A stretch of 64,000 nucleotides of DNA from Lichenicola sp965198655 (GCA_965198655.1 OZ240668.1:3472001-3536000), one strand, 5' to 3'; positions 1 through 9,435 are shown, numbered from the stretch's first letter. Notes: generated by a model from the letters alone, not told the origin. Numbers and translations are program-made.

Positions 1-622
1 CACCTGCTGCATGACCGGACGCCCGCTCGCGAACGGCATCGACATCCTGTTCCAAGCCAGCACCACGACCGGACGCGCGAGCAGTATCGGACGCGGGGAC
101 GGAAGTCAGCAGGCAAGGCATCACGGGCACTCCGAACATGGTCGGCTTCGAAACGGTCTGTATCGATCCATGACCAGCGGATACCGGCTCTGATGCTTGA
201 ATACAAGGCTATGTTTTGCAACGTTCATAAAGTCCTAATAAAGGATCCATAAAAGTTCTGGACATTTCGGTTGTCGTCTATTGACCTATCTGGTGTGGGG
301 AGTGGCGAGGCCGCCGCCCCTGCGAACGTCGCCACTCATCGAACATAGAGCCAGCCCTCTACCGCCCAGAGATAGGTGAAGTAGGCAATCTATTTCGGGT
401 TCGGTGCCGTTGTCAGGAACTACCGGTCCGGCACGTTGGCGGCTGCCTCGTACCGTTCACCTGATCTGATGGCAGCCCTTTCCGCCCAGCCGAACGCGCA
501 GGGCCTGGTCACACACCGGTCGATTCGCCGAGGGCCGCCTCCCCTAACCACTTCAGTTCCGACTCGAGACAGGATTGATAGCTCGCGGCGCCGGCGAGGA
601 CCCGCAAGTTGATCTATCCGAT
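1..622. other. No supportable gene
   Basis: I see no convincing coding region, RNA gene or repeat here. Short open frames exist on both strands but none shows a recognisable motif or a good ribosome binding site. The stretch may be remnant sequence of the mobile region that follows. Confidence 0.5.
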
Positions 623-955
623 CTATGGGCTTGGCGCCCCCGGAGGTGATTCGCTGATCGCCTCAAGAATATCTACGATTTGCATAAATTGCATAAGCAT
701 TCTCGGTGGGAATGCCTTCAACCTGTTCATGACGGCCGTCAGCTCGGCAGCGCCAGTCGGATCGGGCCGCAGAGGCGCTCCGACCAACCATGCCTGGAGG
801 GCGTCCCGAGTTTTCTTGGCTAGTTCAACCTTTCCTCCTAGCACTTTACTTACATGTGGCTGAGATAGGCCGATGGCGGCGGACAAGCGCTTCTGGGTGA
901 TACCGTGCTCCTTCGCCCGCCCGATCACAGCCTCGATCAGCTCTCGATCATTCAT
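623..955 (-). CDS. XRE-family helix-turn-helix regulator
   Basis: A 110-residue DNA-binding protein. The helix-turn-helix spans roughly residues 10-50 (ITQKRLSAAIGLSQPHVSKV) and is a typical lambda-Cro/XRE fold. The C-terminal half has no domain I recognise. The ATG at 955 is preferred over the in-frame start at 988 because the family normally begins a few residues before the first helix. The gene is divergent from the unknown gene at 1141, and the intergenic ATGCAT-rich sequence could be its operator. It may control that gene and the truncated gene at 2014 (inference). Confidence 0.75.
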   Translation of the reverse strand: MNDRELIEAVIGRAKEHGITQKRLSAAIGLSQPHVSKVLGGKVELAKKTRDALQAWLVGAPLRPDPTGAAELTAVMNRLKAFPPRMLMQFMQIVDILEAISESPPGAPSP

Positions 956-974
956 GAAGCATCGACACCTTTCG

Positions 975-1016
975 ATGCATTTATGCATTACATAAGGAGC
1001 TTACGCATGCAATGTA
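975..1016. promoter_or_regulatory. Possible XRE operator between divergent genes
   Basis: Two ATGCAT hexamers separated by TT (975-988) form a 14-bp palindrome. A TACAT/ATGTA inverted pair follows at 990-994 and 1012-1016. The AT-rich, symmetric sequence sits in the gap between a divergently transcribed XRE regulator and its neighbour, where an autoregulatory operator is expected. No binding data exist; this is inference from symmetry and position. Confidence 0.35.
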
Positions 1017-1140
1017 GGCGTCACCGGACCGAGACCACACACTGGTTTTGAAGATATCCCGATCAGCGCGGTTTGGGATCCGGTGGGCAGGGCCAAGATC
1101 CGCGAGACAGGTGGTCGTGGTGGATAGAAGAGGGTTATCT

Positions 1141-1908
1141 ATGGGACGAACCGATCAGACGGTGTCTGTAGGACAGGCTCATCTGGCGCCATACGACATC
1201 GTCTGCTGGTCGCGCATGCAGACCGAGGCGGGCCAAAGCCTCAATGCCATCATCGCCCGCAAGGAGGCCGAGCGGGCTGCTGGCGGGGGGTTGTTCCTGT
1301 GGGGCGTCGGGAACGCACCCGGCATCACCCCCCGGAAGCTCCTCAACGAGAGGATCAAGCCATCTGTGATCTTCTCGGTAATGAAGGGACGTCCGAAACC
1401 CGTCGATGTCGCTCCGGCATCCATCGTGGCATGGCGGACTTACGTGACCGGCGATGGGGAGGAACTCCCCTTACCCGCGCATTGCCTGGTGACCAGCCGG
1501 GGTCCGACCGGCTCGGTGACGCCATCCAAACACTATGCCCTGTTCTGTCGATCCGCAGCGCCGCTCAAGCTAGATGACTTCGGCGGCTTCGATCCGGACA
1601 GCTATCGCAATCTGGGAGGTACTGGAGCACCGGTCGGCTCATCGCAGGTGACTGTCCTCTTGCGGCGAACCGGACCGGCGAAGGAAGGCGCCTATCGCAT
1701 CAACCTTGTCGCGACACTGACGGGCGACCTCTGGGTTCGCCTCGGTGATCCAGTAATCCTATCGGCATCCAAACTGGAGGCGTTGCATACCTTCCATACA
1801 ACCGCCTCATCGGATGCGTGGCTAGAACTCGTCGCGTCCCTGAGGGAAGGAGCGCCGCAGGCCGGACGAGCACGTTCCACGCGCTTCCTCCAGCCTGCAT
1901 TCCTGTGA
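1141..1908 (+). CDS. Conserved-looking protein of unknown function
   Basis: A 255-residue soluble protein without signal peptide or membrane segment. I do not recognise a named domain. Visible features are an early segment YDIVCWSRMQTEAGQSL, a Gly-rich LFLWGVGNAPG strand-turn near residue 60 and a TPSKHYALFC segment near residue 145. The ATG at 1141 is chosen over 1048 because the upstream 31 residues look like translated leader. It is followed 105 bp later by a truncated gene on the same strand and is divergent from an XRE regulator. The three may once have formed one module. Function is unknown; a defence or stress role would be speculation. Confidence 0.55.
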   Translation: MGRTDQTVSVGQAHLAPYDIVCWSRMQTEAGQSLNAIIARKEAERAAGGGLFLWGVGNAPGITPRKLLNERIKPSVIFSVMKGRPKPVDVAPASIVAWRTYVTGDGEELPLPAHCLVTSRGPTGSVTPSKHYALFCRSAAPLKLDDFGGFDPDSYRNLGGTGAPVGSSQVTVLLRRTGPAKEGAYRINLVATLTGDLWVRLGDPVILSASKLEALHTFHTTASSDAWLELVASLREGAPQAGRARSTRFLQPAFL

Positions 1909-2013
1909 TCAGTGGAGACCGTCGCCACGTGCGAAGCCGTCCGCGACATCGGCCATCGCCAGGCGATCCTCCCGCCACAAGGATGGATCGACATACAATC
2001 GAATGGATTGACC

Positions 2014-2268
2014 ATGGCTGACCGATCTTCGAACAACCTGCGTAAGGGGTTGCGAGATGCGGGGCTGAGCAGGCAAGCGATCGACGCCGCGTGGCCAACC
2101 TGGTGGACCGATGATGCGGCATCATCGCCATCGGCTCGGGCCGAGCTGCGGTTCGCCTTGGCTCGCAACCTCGGGCTTTCGCCGAAATCCCTCATCGGCG
2201 AGAGGCTGGAGTTCGTCTGGCACCGGCAAGGCAGGTTCAAGAACCTGTCCGGACAGACCGCCGAGTGA
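2014..2268 (+). pseudogene. Truncated gene, N-terminal ~84 residues only
   Basis: The reading frame starts at an ATG at 2014 and is cut at 2265/2266 by the IS3-family element. The terminal TGA of the IS itself supplies the stop codon. The surviving segment has an N-terminal helical part with AAWPTWW, then LGLSPKSLIGERLEFVW. This resembles, from memory, the amino end of longer proteins that continue into an ImmA/IrrE-type metallopeptidase, but the catalytic part is absent so this cannot be confirmed. No continuation is visible on the other side of either IS copy, so flanking DNA was deleted or rearranged. Confidence 0.6.
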
Positions 2269-2299
2269 CCAGCCCCCGTTAAGTGATCCAGGCGAAATC

Positions 2300-3169
2300 T
2301 TAGTTCATCGTGATGGCGGGCGCCGCGGCTGATCCCGCTGGACCTGGCGGAGGCACGAGTGCTGGCACCTTCGGCAGGATGATCTCGGGTGCTGGTGGCC
2401 GGTAGCCCAGCGCGCTGTGCGGACGCACCGTGTTGTAGTGCACACGCCATTGCTCGATCAGGACCTTGGCCTCGGCGAGCGTGTTGAACGCCTCGCACGC
2501 CAGCAGCTCGTCACGGAACTTGCCGTTGAAGCTTTCCACATACCCGTTCTCCCATGGGCTGCCGGGCTCGATATACGTAGGCTTGGCACCGAGCGTGGTG
2601 ATCCAGTCCTTGACCGCCGCGGCCACGAACTCCGGCCCGTTGTCCGAGCGGATGTACGCCGGGATACCGCGGCCGATGAACAGGTCGCTCAGAACGTCGA
2701 TCACCTCCGTCGAGCCAAGCCTGCGCTCGACCCGGATCGCCAGGCACTCGCGGCTGAACTCGTCCACCACGTTCAACATACGGAACTTGCGCCCTTCGCG
2801 GGTGCGATCCTCGACGAAATCATAAGCCCACACATGGTTCGGCCGGTCCGGCTGCAGCCGCAGGCACGACCCGTCATTCAGCCACAGCCGTCCACGCTTT
2901 GGCTGCCGCGCAGGCACCTTCAGGCCCTCGGAGCGCCAGATCCGCTCGACCCGCTTGTGATTGCAGGCCCAGCCCTCGGCGTGCAGCAAGGCCGTGATCC
3001 GCCGATAGCCGTAGCGTCCATACTGCGTCGCCAGGGCGACGATCGCCTGCGTCAGCGCCGCTTCGTCGTCGGGTCTGCAGGGTGCCTTGCGCTGCGTGGA
3101 GCGGTGCTGCCCCAGCACCCTGCAGGCAAGACGCTGCGAGACGCCCAGCGCTGTCGTGACGTGATCCAC
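2300..3169 (-). CDS. IS3-family transposase OrfB (DDE integrase)
   Basis: This is the catalytic half of the transposase, 289 residues, with an rve integrase core. The DDE triad is visible as the D of VWAYDFVED, the D of IRSDNGPEF, and the E of NGYVESFNGKFRDE. An HTH_21 region precedes the core. The annotated start is GTG. The frame continues open upstream into the end of orfA in the -1 frame, so the active product is probably an OrfA-OrfB fusion made by frameshifting at the heptamer at 3199-3205. Confidence 0.93.
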   Translation of the reverse strand: MDHVTTALGVSQRLACRVLGQHRSTQRKAPCRPDDEAALTQAIVALATQYGRYGYRRITALLHAEGWACNHKRVERIWRSEGLKVPARQPKRGRLWLNDGSCLRLQPDRPNHVWAYDFVEDRTREGRKFRMLNVVDEFSRECLAIRVERRLGSTEVIDVLSDLFIGRGIPAYIRSDNGPEFVAAAVKDWITTLGAKPTYIEPGSPWENGYVESFNGKFRDELLACEAFNTLAEAKVLIEQWRVHYNTVRPHSALGYRPPAPEIILPKVPALVPPPGPAGSAAAPAITMN

Positions 3170-3192
3170 GGCAGCGCGACGACGCGCGGCGC

Positions 3193-3471
3193 CTAGAAGT
3201 TTCCCGATGCGGCTTCCTTGAGGATCAGCTTCTCCAGCGTCAGGTCCGACACCGCGCGGCGCAAGCGGCCGTTCTCCTGCTCGAGCTGCTTGAGCCGCCG
3301 CACCTGGTCCAGCTTCAGCCCGCCATACTCGGCTCGCCAGCGGTAGTACGTCGGCTCCGTCACGCCGATCGCCCTGATCGCTTCCGCCACCGGCTTGCCC
3401 TGGCCCACCAGGACCTCGACCTGCCGGAGCTTGCCGACGATCTCCTCCGGCTTGTGATGCTTGCTCGCCAT
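3193..3471 (-). CDS. IS3-family transposase OrfA (HTH)
   Basis: A 92-residue DNA-binding subunit. It has an N-terminal helix-turn-helix (EEIVGKLRQVEVLVGQG) and a C-terminal leucine-zipper-like helix (RLKQLEQENGRLRRAV), typical of the IS407 group with its WRAEYGGLKLDQ linker. Its last sense codons read G-GGA-AAC, a canonical X-XXY-YYZ slippery heptamer (GGGAAAC) at 3199-3205, just before the TAG stop. Confidence 0.93.
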   Translation of the reverse strand: MASKHHKPEEIVGKLRQVEVLVGQGKPVAEAIRAIGVTEPTYYRWRAEYGGLKLDQVRRLKQLEQENGRLRRAVSDLTLEKLILKEAASGNF

Positions 3472-3534
3472 CCCACCCTCCGTTCGCCTGCCGGTCCTAC
3501 ATCACCGGCGGCTCACTTCTAGGGGGGCAGGTCA

Positions 3535-3934
3535 GCCTTTGGTCGAGGTTCTGCAAGCGTGGCTGGACCTGCAGTTGTCACGGCTGCCGGGGCGCAGTCG
3601 GCTGGCCGAGGCGATCCGCTATGCGCTTGGGCGGTGGTCGGCGCTGACCCAGTTCCTGGACGACGGACGCATCGACCTGGACAGCAATCCCGTCGAGCGG
3701 GCGATCAGGCCGATCGCGCTCGGCCGCAAAAACAGCTTATTCGCGGGCAGCGAGGACGGGGCTCAGCGCTGGGCGATTGTTGCCTCTCTGATCGAGACCG
3801 CTAAGCTCAATGGCATCGAGCCGTTCGCTTGGCTGCGCGACAGCCTGACGCTCATGATTAATGAACATCAATTGCGTCGCCTTGATGAACTGTTACCGTG
3901 GGCAAGCTGGATAGACTGGAAGCGAGGCTCATAG
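3535..3934 (+). pseudogene. IS66-family transposase TnpC, C-terminal fragment
   Basis: About 132 residues of the carboxyl end of an IS66 transposase. The signature DLDSNPVERAIRPIALGRKN and the following SLFAGSEDGAQRWA and RRLDELLPW segments are clear. The start is lost at the IS3-family copy A boundary (3534/3535), so the frame now opens inside that IS. Neither tnpA nor tnpB of IS66 is present. It is a relic of an older insertion that was later invaded or rearranged. Confidence 0.88.
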
Positions 3935-4067
3935 ACGGCGAATGTTCGACGCCTCATGCCTCGGCGGCACCTAAGGATCACAACACCTTATCAACGCCAA
4001 CGCTTTCCTCTTGAGCCTGCCCTTCTGGACAGGTGTTCATAGTGCGCAATTAATGAACGGACAGCTT

Positions 4068-5417
4068 ATGAAATTACTGCCTCGACGTAAGGTGATTGCA
4101 AGCTCTCTAGCATTAGCGCTCTCGTCTCAACGGCAAGCGCAATCTCAGGAGCGGACGGTAGATAAGACCGATCGCTCTTCGCAAGCTTCAGGTAGTCACA
4201 CAAGAGACACTTTATCAGGACGCCCTAAAGTTGTTATGTGGTTAGGGCGGGGCACGGACGCCGGCGTGTTCAATACTGGCTTCGTCCAGCCCTTCCGCAA
4301 GAGCGTGCCGGGCATCGAACTCGCCGTATCGTATCTCGGGGCGAACAACCAGTCGAGGCTCGCTGAAACGCTGGGGACCAGTGATGCCCCTGACATCCTC
4401 ATGATCCCAAGACCCGGGGATTATAATCAACTAATTCGTCAGAATGCCGTCCTACCACTTGATCAGTATGCCAGACATTTCGGCTGGACCGAACGCGTCT
4501 TCGCACCCGCGAGAGCCATCGGGACCCTGGAGGGACGGCTGTTTGGATTGCCGCGTTCGCTGGAGACCATGGGACTGTTCTTCGACGCCAGTTTTCTCCG
4601 CACTATGCCTCACCTTCGGTGGAGCACGATCAGCGAGCTCGAAGATAGCGCAACGGCTTTACTGACATCTGGATGCCAGCCTTTTGCGATGGGTGTTGCC
4701 GACCTGCTATCCTCCTGCGAGTGGCTGCTTAGCCTAGCACTTAACCACTTGTGCCCATCACACGTCCTCGCCGCCGCCCTTCAAGGAGAGGGGCCTTGGA
4801 CCGCAAAAGGGCTAATCCAGGCTCTGGATCGCCTCCGCAGCTGGTTCGACCATGGGTGGTTTGGAAACACCTACTTCACAGATACCATCGGAGAGGCCTT
4901 TGCTCGCATTGGCGCTCATACGGCCGGCTTCTCGCCGAACGGAACATGGATCTTTGATACCGCCCTCGAAGTCTTCGGAAGGCGTCTCAGCGACCTAGCT
5001 GTAGCTCCATTTCCTACCATCACGTTGGATGTCTCACCAAGCTACATGTTGGGAACTGCAAGTGTGATTGGCATAAGCCGGCATTCCACTGTTCCTGATG
5101 CCGCGGCAGCTGTCCTGGATGCACTCTTTGCTACTTCTACCCGCCGTCGTTTTGCCCGCATTTCCCCCGGCGACTGGAACTTGCCTGTACGTGACCCGGA
5201 TCTGAGTTCGCCCGCAGTCGGTGCTCTACCACAGTTTACGTCAATGGCCCTCGGCCTTGACAGCGCACTCGCTACTAATCGTTATGGGTATGCCACTTGG
5301 TCATTCCTTACCTCAGCAGAGGAGGCGGCGTCGATCGATGGGTTTCGGTCATTCATCGACGGAAAGCTGAGTTCAGCTCGTTACCTTGATGCGATCGGTC
5401 AAGCCAGACGTCTTTAA
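4068..5417 (+). CDS. Orphan ABC-type extracellular solute-binding protein
   Basis: A 449-residue protein of the family-1 (sugar-type) periplasmic binding protein fold. The N-terminus has a twin-arginine-like signal (LPRRKVIASSLALAL). After a polar linker comes a typical lobe start, KVVMWLGRGTDAGVF, and later APDILMIPRPGDYNQLI and GLFFDASFL. No permease or ATPase gene is adjacent, so the partner is unknown. The gene is visibly poorer in G+C than its neighbours, especially at its start, which suggests transfer from elsewhere. The ATG at 4068 is preferred over 4011 because it places the basic RR region at the very N-terminus. The substrate cannot be read from sequence. Confidence 0.7.
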   Translation: MKLLPRRKVIASSLALALSSQRQAQSQERTVDKTDRSSQASGSHTRDTLSGRPKVVMWLGRGTDAGVFNTGFVQPFRKSVPGIELAVSYLGANNQSRLAETLGTSDAPDILMIPRPGDYNQLIRQNAVLPLDQYARHFGWTERVFAPARAIGTLEGRLFGLPRSLETMGLFFDASFLRTMPHLRWSTISELEDSATALLTSGCQPFAMGVADLLSSCEWLLSLALNHLCPSHVLAAALQGEGPWTAKGLIQALDRLRSWFDHGWFGNTYFTDTIGEAFARIGAHTAGFSPNGTWIFDTALEVFGRRLSDLAVAPFPTITLDVSPSYMLGTASVIGISRHSTVPDAAAAVLDALFATSTRRRFARISPGDWNLPVRDPDLSSPAVGALPQFTSMALGLDSALATNRYGYATWSFLTSAEEAASIDGFRSFIDGKLSSARYLDAIGQARRL

Positions 5418-5575
5418 GAAATGGCTGATTTCCATCAAACTCTAGAGTTTTGAAGACTGAATGGGTGATCGCGAAGTCCGCTCCCTTTTCAAAGGTACCC
5501 TTGCTAATGCCAGACGGTCAGGCTTTGCCTGGCGTGCTCGTAGTGGATCAACGTCAAGGTGCCGGCACCGAGCGC

Positions 5576-6421
5576 TTATGAACTTTCGGGGCGCGGCATG
5601 ATGAAAGCAAGAATGGGTGCCCACCACGTGCGGGTCGGATCTTCATACACCGCATCATGAGTGAAGCCGTGCATTGTGATGTTGATGGATGAGGAGGGAG
5701 CGGCCCGCTTCAGCCGCCCCGGCATGTCTGCCGGGATGGTCTTGTCGCCGTCGCTGTGCACGAGCAGGAGCGGGACGTGCACCTCCGGAAGGCGGTCTAT
5801 ATTATCCCAGACTCCATGCAGAAGTGCGGCAACCGGAGCTGGGGCGCCGGATGCACGCGCGAAGTCTTGTAGCGAGCTGAACGCATTGGCGACGACGACG
5901 CAGTCCGGTATCGGCAGCATCACCGGATAGGCCGAAAGCATGGGCGCATTGCCCATTGAGTGACCCATGACGCAGTGCCGGTTCGAAACCGGAAAGAGCT
6001 GCCAAAAAGCCCTGTAGGCGGTGGACGCATCCTGGTTGAGGGTCCAGACATGAGCGGGCGCGGTGCTGGAACCGTGCCCCGAATAGTCGAACACCATCGA
6101 TCCAACGCATTGCCGACTCAGGAAGGCTTGGACGCGGGCCCACATCGAGATGGTTTCGCCACGTCCGTGGAAGAGCAGAAGCGCTGCAGTCCGATGGGTG
6201 CAGGAAGGGCCTGCCCGGACGACGCTGGCTTGGAGGCGCCGACCATGACCGACGAGCCAGACGACCTCGGACTTGACGCCGAAGTCCTCGGGGCGCCCCG
6301 GGCCATTCGGCTTGAGCACCATGGCACTTCGCTCGGCCACGAGCAGCGCCAGACGTGGCAATGTGATTACGGTCACTGCAAGAAGCGAGAAAGAGACAAG
6401 CACGAAACAAAGACGCTTCAT
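5576..6421 (-). CDS. Alpha/beta hydrolase, membrane-anchored or exported
   Basis: A 281-residue serine hydrolase. An N-terminal hydrophobic segment (residues ~3-30) acts as signal or anchor. The oxyanion region is LLFHGRGETI and the nucleophile elbow is GHSMGNAP. Probable catalytic Asp lies in LLLVHSDGDKTIP and the His in MHGFTHDAV. The layout matches the BAAT/YfhR-like alpha/beta hydrolase group, which covers esterases and lipases; the substrate is unknown. The start at 6421 (MKRLCF) is chosen over 6436 because it starts the signal segment directly. It is convergent with the binding-protein gene at 4068. Confidence 0.75.
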   Translation of the reverse strand: MKRLCFVLVSFSLLAVTVITLPRLALLVAERSAMVLKPNGPGRPEDFGVKSEVVWLVGHGRRLQASVVRAGPSCTHRTAALLLFHGRGETISMWARVQAFLSRQCVGSMVFDYSGHGSSTAPAHVWTLNQDASTAYRAFWQLFPVSNRHCVMGHSMGNAPMLSAYPVMLPIPDCVVVANAFSSLQDFARASGAPAPVAALLHGVWDNIDRLPEVHVPLLLVHSDGDKTIPADMPGRLKRAAPSSSINITMHGFTHDAVYEDPTRTWWAPILAFIMPRPESS

Positions 6422-6469
6422 GAGCGACGTTTCCATGACACAGGAGCTGATATCCTACATCGAAAGGCC

Positions 6470-6672
6470 TCCTCAGGATCAGCACCTTCAAGGTGGCGGA
6501 GCATCGGCTACCGGCCTACGAGCAGCGGCTAGGCGGCGACTTCGAGTTCGCCGACGAGCTTGAGGGTAAGCTGGCGGAGCTGGCCGAGCTGGAGAAGGCG
6601 CTGGTCACCACCACCGCGGCGAGCGACGAGAACAACGGCAGGACGGAACCAGAAGAACGGGAGGCCGCCTGA
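6470..6672 (+). pseudogene. C-terminal remnant of plasmid methylase/helicase
   Basis: About 66 open codons end at TGA 6670-6672. The segment STFKVAEHRLPAYEQRLGG followed by FEFADELEGKLAEL resembles the extreme C-terminus of very large alphaproteobacterial plasmid proteins (N6-adenine methyltransferase fused to a SNF2/strawberry-notch-like helicase). Nothing upstream belongs to such a protein; the sequence there is the start of the minus-strand hydrolase. It is therefore a truncated tail left when the element's left part was lost. Family identity is from memory and moderate. Confidence 0.5.
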
Positions 6673-6689
6673 GAGCGGGGCGGAAGGCC

Positions 6690-6998
6690 ATGCCCGGTCA
6701 GTATGGCGTCATCCGGCAGGATGCCGACACGCTCCGCTTCACCAGCCTCGCCCCCGAGCCGAGGCTGGTTGGCCTGCTCCGGCGCATCTCCGACCGTGCC
6801 GGCGGCACCGTTGGCTGGCGCCTGGATGCGCGCGTCGTCGTGCGCGGCCCGGTCCGCAAGGTATGGCCGCTGCCGGAGGATCCGCTCGTCGCCACCGGCC
6901 TGATGATCCGCCGCGAGGCCAAAGCGGCGATCGCTGCCGCCGGCATCACGGCTACCCCGGAGAACGGCGTGGGAAGAATGGAAACGGCTGAGAACTGA
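6690..6998 (+). CDS. Small hypothetical protein of the plasmid-like block
   Basis: A 102-residue protein of unknown function that starts 18 bp after the methylase/helicase remnant, as if in the same operon. The sequence alternates short beta-like segments (RLDARVVVRGPVRKVWPL) with a basic helix (MIRREAKAAIAAAGI). There is no signal peptide or known motif. It precedes the ParB-like gene, consistent with a conserved plasmid or integrative-element backbone. Confidence 0.55.
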   Translation: MPGQYGVIRQDADTLRFTSLAPEPRLVGLLRRISDRAGGTVGWRLDARVVVRGPVRKVWPLPEDPLVATGLMIRREAKAAIAAAGITATPENGVGRMETAEN

Positions 6999-7250
6999 AG
7001 ATCAGCAGAGGGAGAAGGGGGCGGTTGGCATCGGCGCCGCCCTCTCCACTGCTGCCGCTCCATCGCCGTCTGCGCCACCCCAACCCCGCTTGCCCGCACC
7101 GCGCTGGCGCGCGCCGCCGGCTGCGCAGGGCAGGGGCGCTCGACCGCAATGGTGAAGAGGTCGCCGCCGCTGCCGTCCGGAGGGGGAGGGCAGGAATGAG
7201 CGAAACGATCGCATAGGGCCCGAGCCACCCATCATCGAGGACGAACCGAC

Positions 7251-8959
7251 ATGCAGCTTCGCCGCGTCGACCCCCGTATCCTGCTCCCGAACCCGAACAA
7301 CCCGCGCCGGACCGCAGCACCTGCCGGTTATGACCAACAGCTCACGGCCAGCATCCGTGAGACGAACGGGCCAATCCAGCCGCCGGTCGTCCGCCTGCAG
7401 GACGACGGCTCGCTGATGATCGTCGCCGGCCATCGCCGGGTAGCGTCGTCGATCGCGGCCGAATTGGCGGAGATCGACGTGTTCGTGCGCGAGGCCAACG
7501 CCTCCGGCGACAGCATGGCCTCCTTCGCCGAGAACATGGTCCGGACCGGCATGTGCTCGGTCGACATCTGGCGCGCGGTCGAGGCGTTCATCGGCGAGGG
7601 CTACACCGAGGACGGGATCGGCACCGCCCTGTCGCTCCCGGTGCGCGCGATCCGCCGCCTGCGGCTGTTCGCCAAGGTGCTGCCGGCGATGCTGGAGCGC
7701 ATGGCGCAGGGCGACGAGCCGAACGAGAGCCAGCTGCGGACCATCGCTTCGGCCACCCGGGACGAGCAGGCGGCAGCCTGGAGAAGAACAAGCCGAAGCG
7801 GAACGAGACCACCAACTGGCATCTGGTCCAGCACTCGCTGCGCAAGGAGCGGATCGGCGCGTCGGTGGCGAAGTTCGACGACGCGTTCGCGCAGTCGTTC
7901 GGCCTCAATTGGACCGAGGACCTGTTCGCCGAGGGCGACAAGGACCCGCGCTTCACCGACCAGGTGGAGCTGTTCATGGCAACGCAGCACGCGTGGCTGG
8001 AGCAGAACCTGCCGCCCAACGGCGAGATCCTGGAGCTGGGGCAGTATAGCGAGCCCAAGCTCCCGCCGAAGGCGCAGGAAGCCTGGGGCTCGGACAAGAA
8101 GCGCAAGGGCGTGCATGTCGGCCTCTGGGTCGACCGGCACTCCGGCACGGTCCGGGAAAAGCACTTCCTCTATCCGGAGCCGGTGAAATCCTCCGGGCAG
8201 GGCGTGAAGGCCTCGCGTCCGCATATCTCCGGGAAGGGCCAGGAGCTGATCGGCGACTACCGCACCGTGGCGCTGCAGCACGCCCTTGCAGAGGGGGAGG
8301 TCGGTGACGATCAGCTGATCGGCCTGCTGATCCTGGCCCTGGCCGGCAGCAACGTCCGGGTCGAGCAGGATGCGCGGATGTATCGCGTCGGCAGCCGGCG
8401 CGAGGTGTTCGCGCGGGCCATCAGCGACGGCGGCCTGATCACGGGGGACATCGACATCCTGCGCGCATCCGCGCGCGGCATCCTGGCGGAGGTGCTGTCC
8501 TGCAAGGTGGGCATGACCGGCAGCGGCACCGTCGGCCGCATCGCCGGCGCGTCCATCAAGGCGGATGGCTACCTGCCGAACATGGCGCACGACGAGTTCC
8601 TGACCAAGCTGAGCAAGGACGGCATCACCCGGGCGGTGCAGGCCGAGAGGATCCTGCCGCGCAACACCGGCAAGGAGATGCGCGCTGCCCTGAAGGAGCA
8701 TGTCGGGCAGGGCATCTACGTGCATCCAGGCGCGTGCTTTGCCCTGACCGGCGACGAGCAGAAGGACCTGGCCAGGCGCCGTGCCGACGACCTCGCCCAC
8801 GACAGCACCCAAGCCGGTCACGATCCGGAAGAGCCGGACGGTTCGGACGACGGCGCGGGATCCGCGTCCGAGGAGCAGGACCAGGACGATGAGGGAGACG
8901 CCGGCGTCGTGACCCTCCCGCCGCCCGACGACGCGATGGAGCGGCAGGCAGCCGCCTGA
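7251..8959 (+). pseudogene. ParB/Spo0J-like nuclease-domain protein, frameshifted
   Basis: The first ~177 residues form a ParB N-terminal domain: RILLPNPNNPRR, then IVAGHRRVASS (box II region), then SFAENMVRTGM, followed by a helix-turn-helix-like part. The frame is lost near 7780, where TGGAGAAGAAC probably should read TGG-AAG-AAG-AAC (one A missing). The continuing frame (KNKPKRNETTNWHLVQHSL onward) stays open to 8959 and ends in an acidic tail. Repaired, the protein would be about 568 residues, the length of plasmid ParB-like proteins in this class. It could be a true mutation or a sequencing error. The gene sits between plasmid-like hypotheticals, with no parA in view. Confidence 0.8.
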
Positions 8960-9067
8960 TCGTCTCTTCCGCTCGCCCTTCCACAACATCCACCAGCACC
9001 CGGCCCCGCCGGACGCATCCCGCGTCCGGTGCGTGGTCGTGCGCGCATCCCAGAGGACGCATCGACC

Positions 9068-9427
9068 ATGGCCACCTTCACCCTGTCCGCCTGCCCCGCG
9101 TGGCGCAGCCGCGACTCTCTCGGGACCTCGATCATCTCGCTGCCCATGCAGCGGCTGGGCACGAGCCAGCGCATCGAGGCCCGCAACCTCGCGGAGATCG
9201 GCGCGGCCGTCGCCACCTTTGGGAGCCGGCTTGCGGCGGAGCATCCGGATGCCTCGTTCAGCATCGCGGTCCTGATCGCCCGCGGCAGTCGCAAACCGAA
9301 CGGGTTCGACGACGCCTACCGCCGCGGCGCCCTCGGCACCGAGGCCTGGGTGCAGCTGCGGGACCGCGACGGCAACATGCTGCCCGACGAGCCTAAAGCC
9401 GCGCCTGCCGCCGACGTCGCAGCCTGA
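9068..9427 (+). CDS. Hypothetical protein, plasmid-like block
   Basis: A 119-residue protein that I do not recognise. The start MATFTLSACPAW at 9068 is chosen because the region between 8959 and 9068 is non-coding. It has a mixed alpha/beta pattern, no signal and no cysteine pairs. It opens a row of six genes on the same strand with little or no spacing (9068-11789). Confidence 0.55.
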   Translation: MATFTLSACPAWRSRDSLGTSIISLPMQRLGTSQRIEARNLAEIGAAVATFGSRLAAEHPDASFSIAVLIARGSRKPNGFDDAYRRGALGTEAWVQLRDRDGNMLPDEPKAAPAADVAA

Positions 9428-9435
9428 GGCCGGCC

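Larger units (their letters stand above)
2266..3534 (-). mobile_element. IS3-family (IS407-like) insertion sequence, copy A
   Basis: A 1,269-bp element bounded by imperfect terminal inverted repeats. The left end starts TGACCAGCCCCC at 2266 and the right end is the complement of TGACCTGCCCCC, ending at 3534. Two minus-strand frames encode OrfA and OrfB. Direct repeats are absent: the 4 bp on the left are CGAG and on the right GCCT. The translated products match copy B (25527-26795) residue for residue. It truncates the gene at 2014 on one side and abuts an IS66 transposase fragment on the other. Confidence 0.92.
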
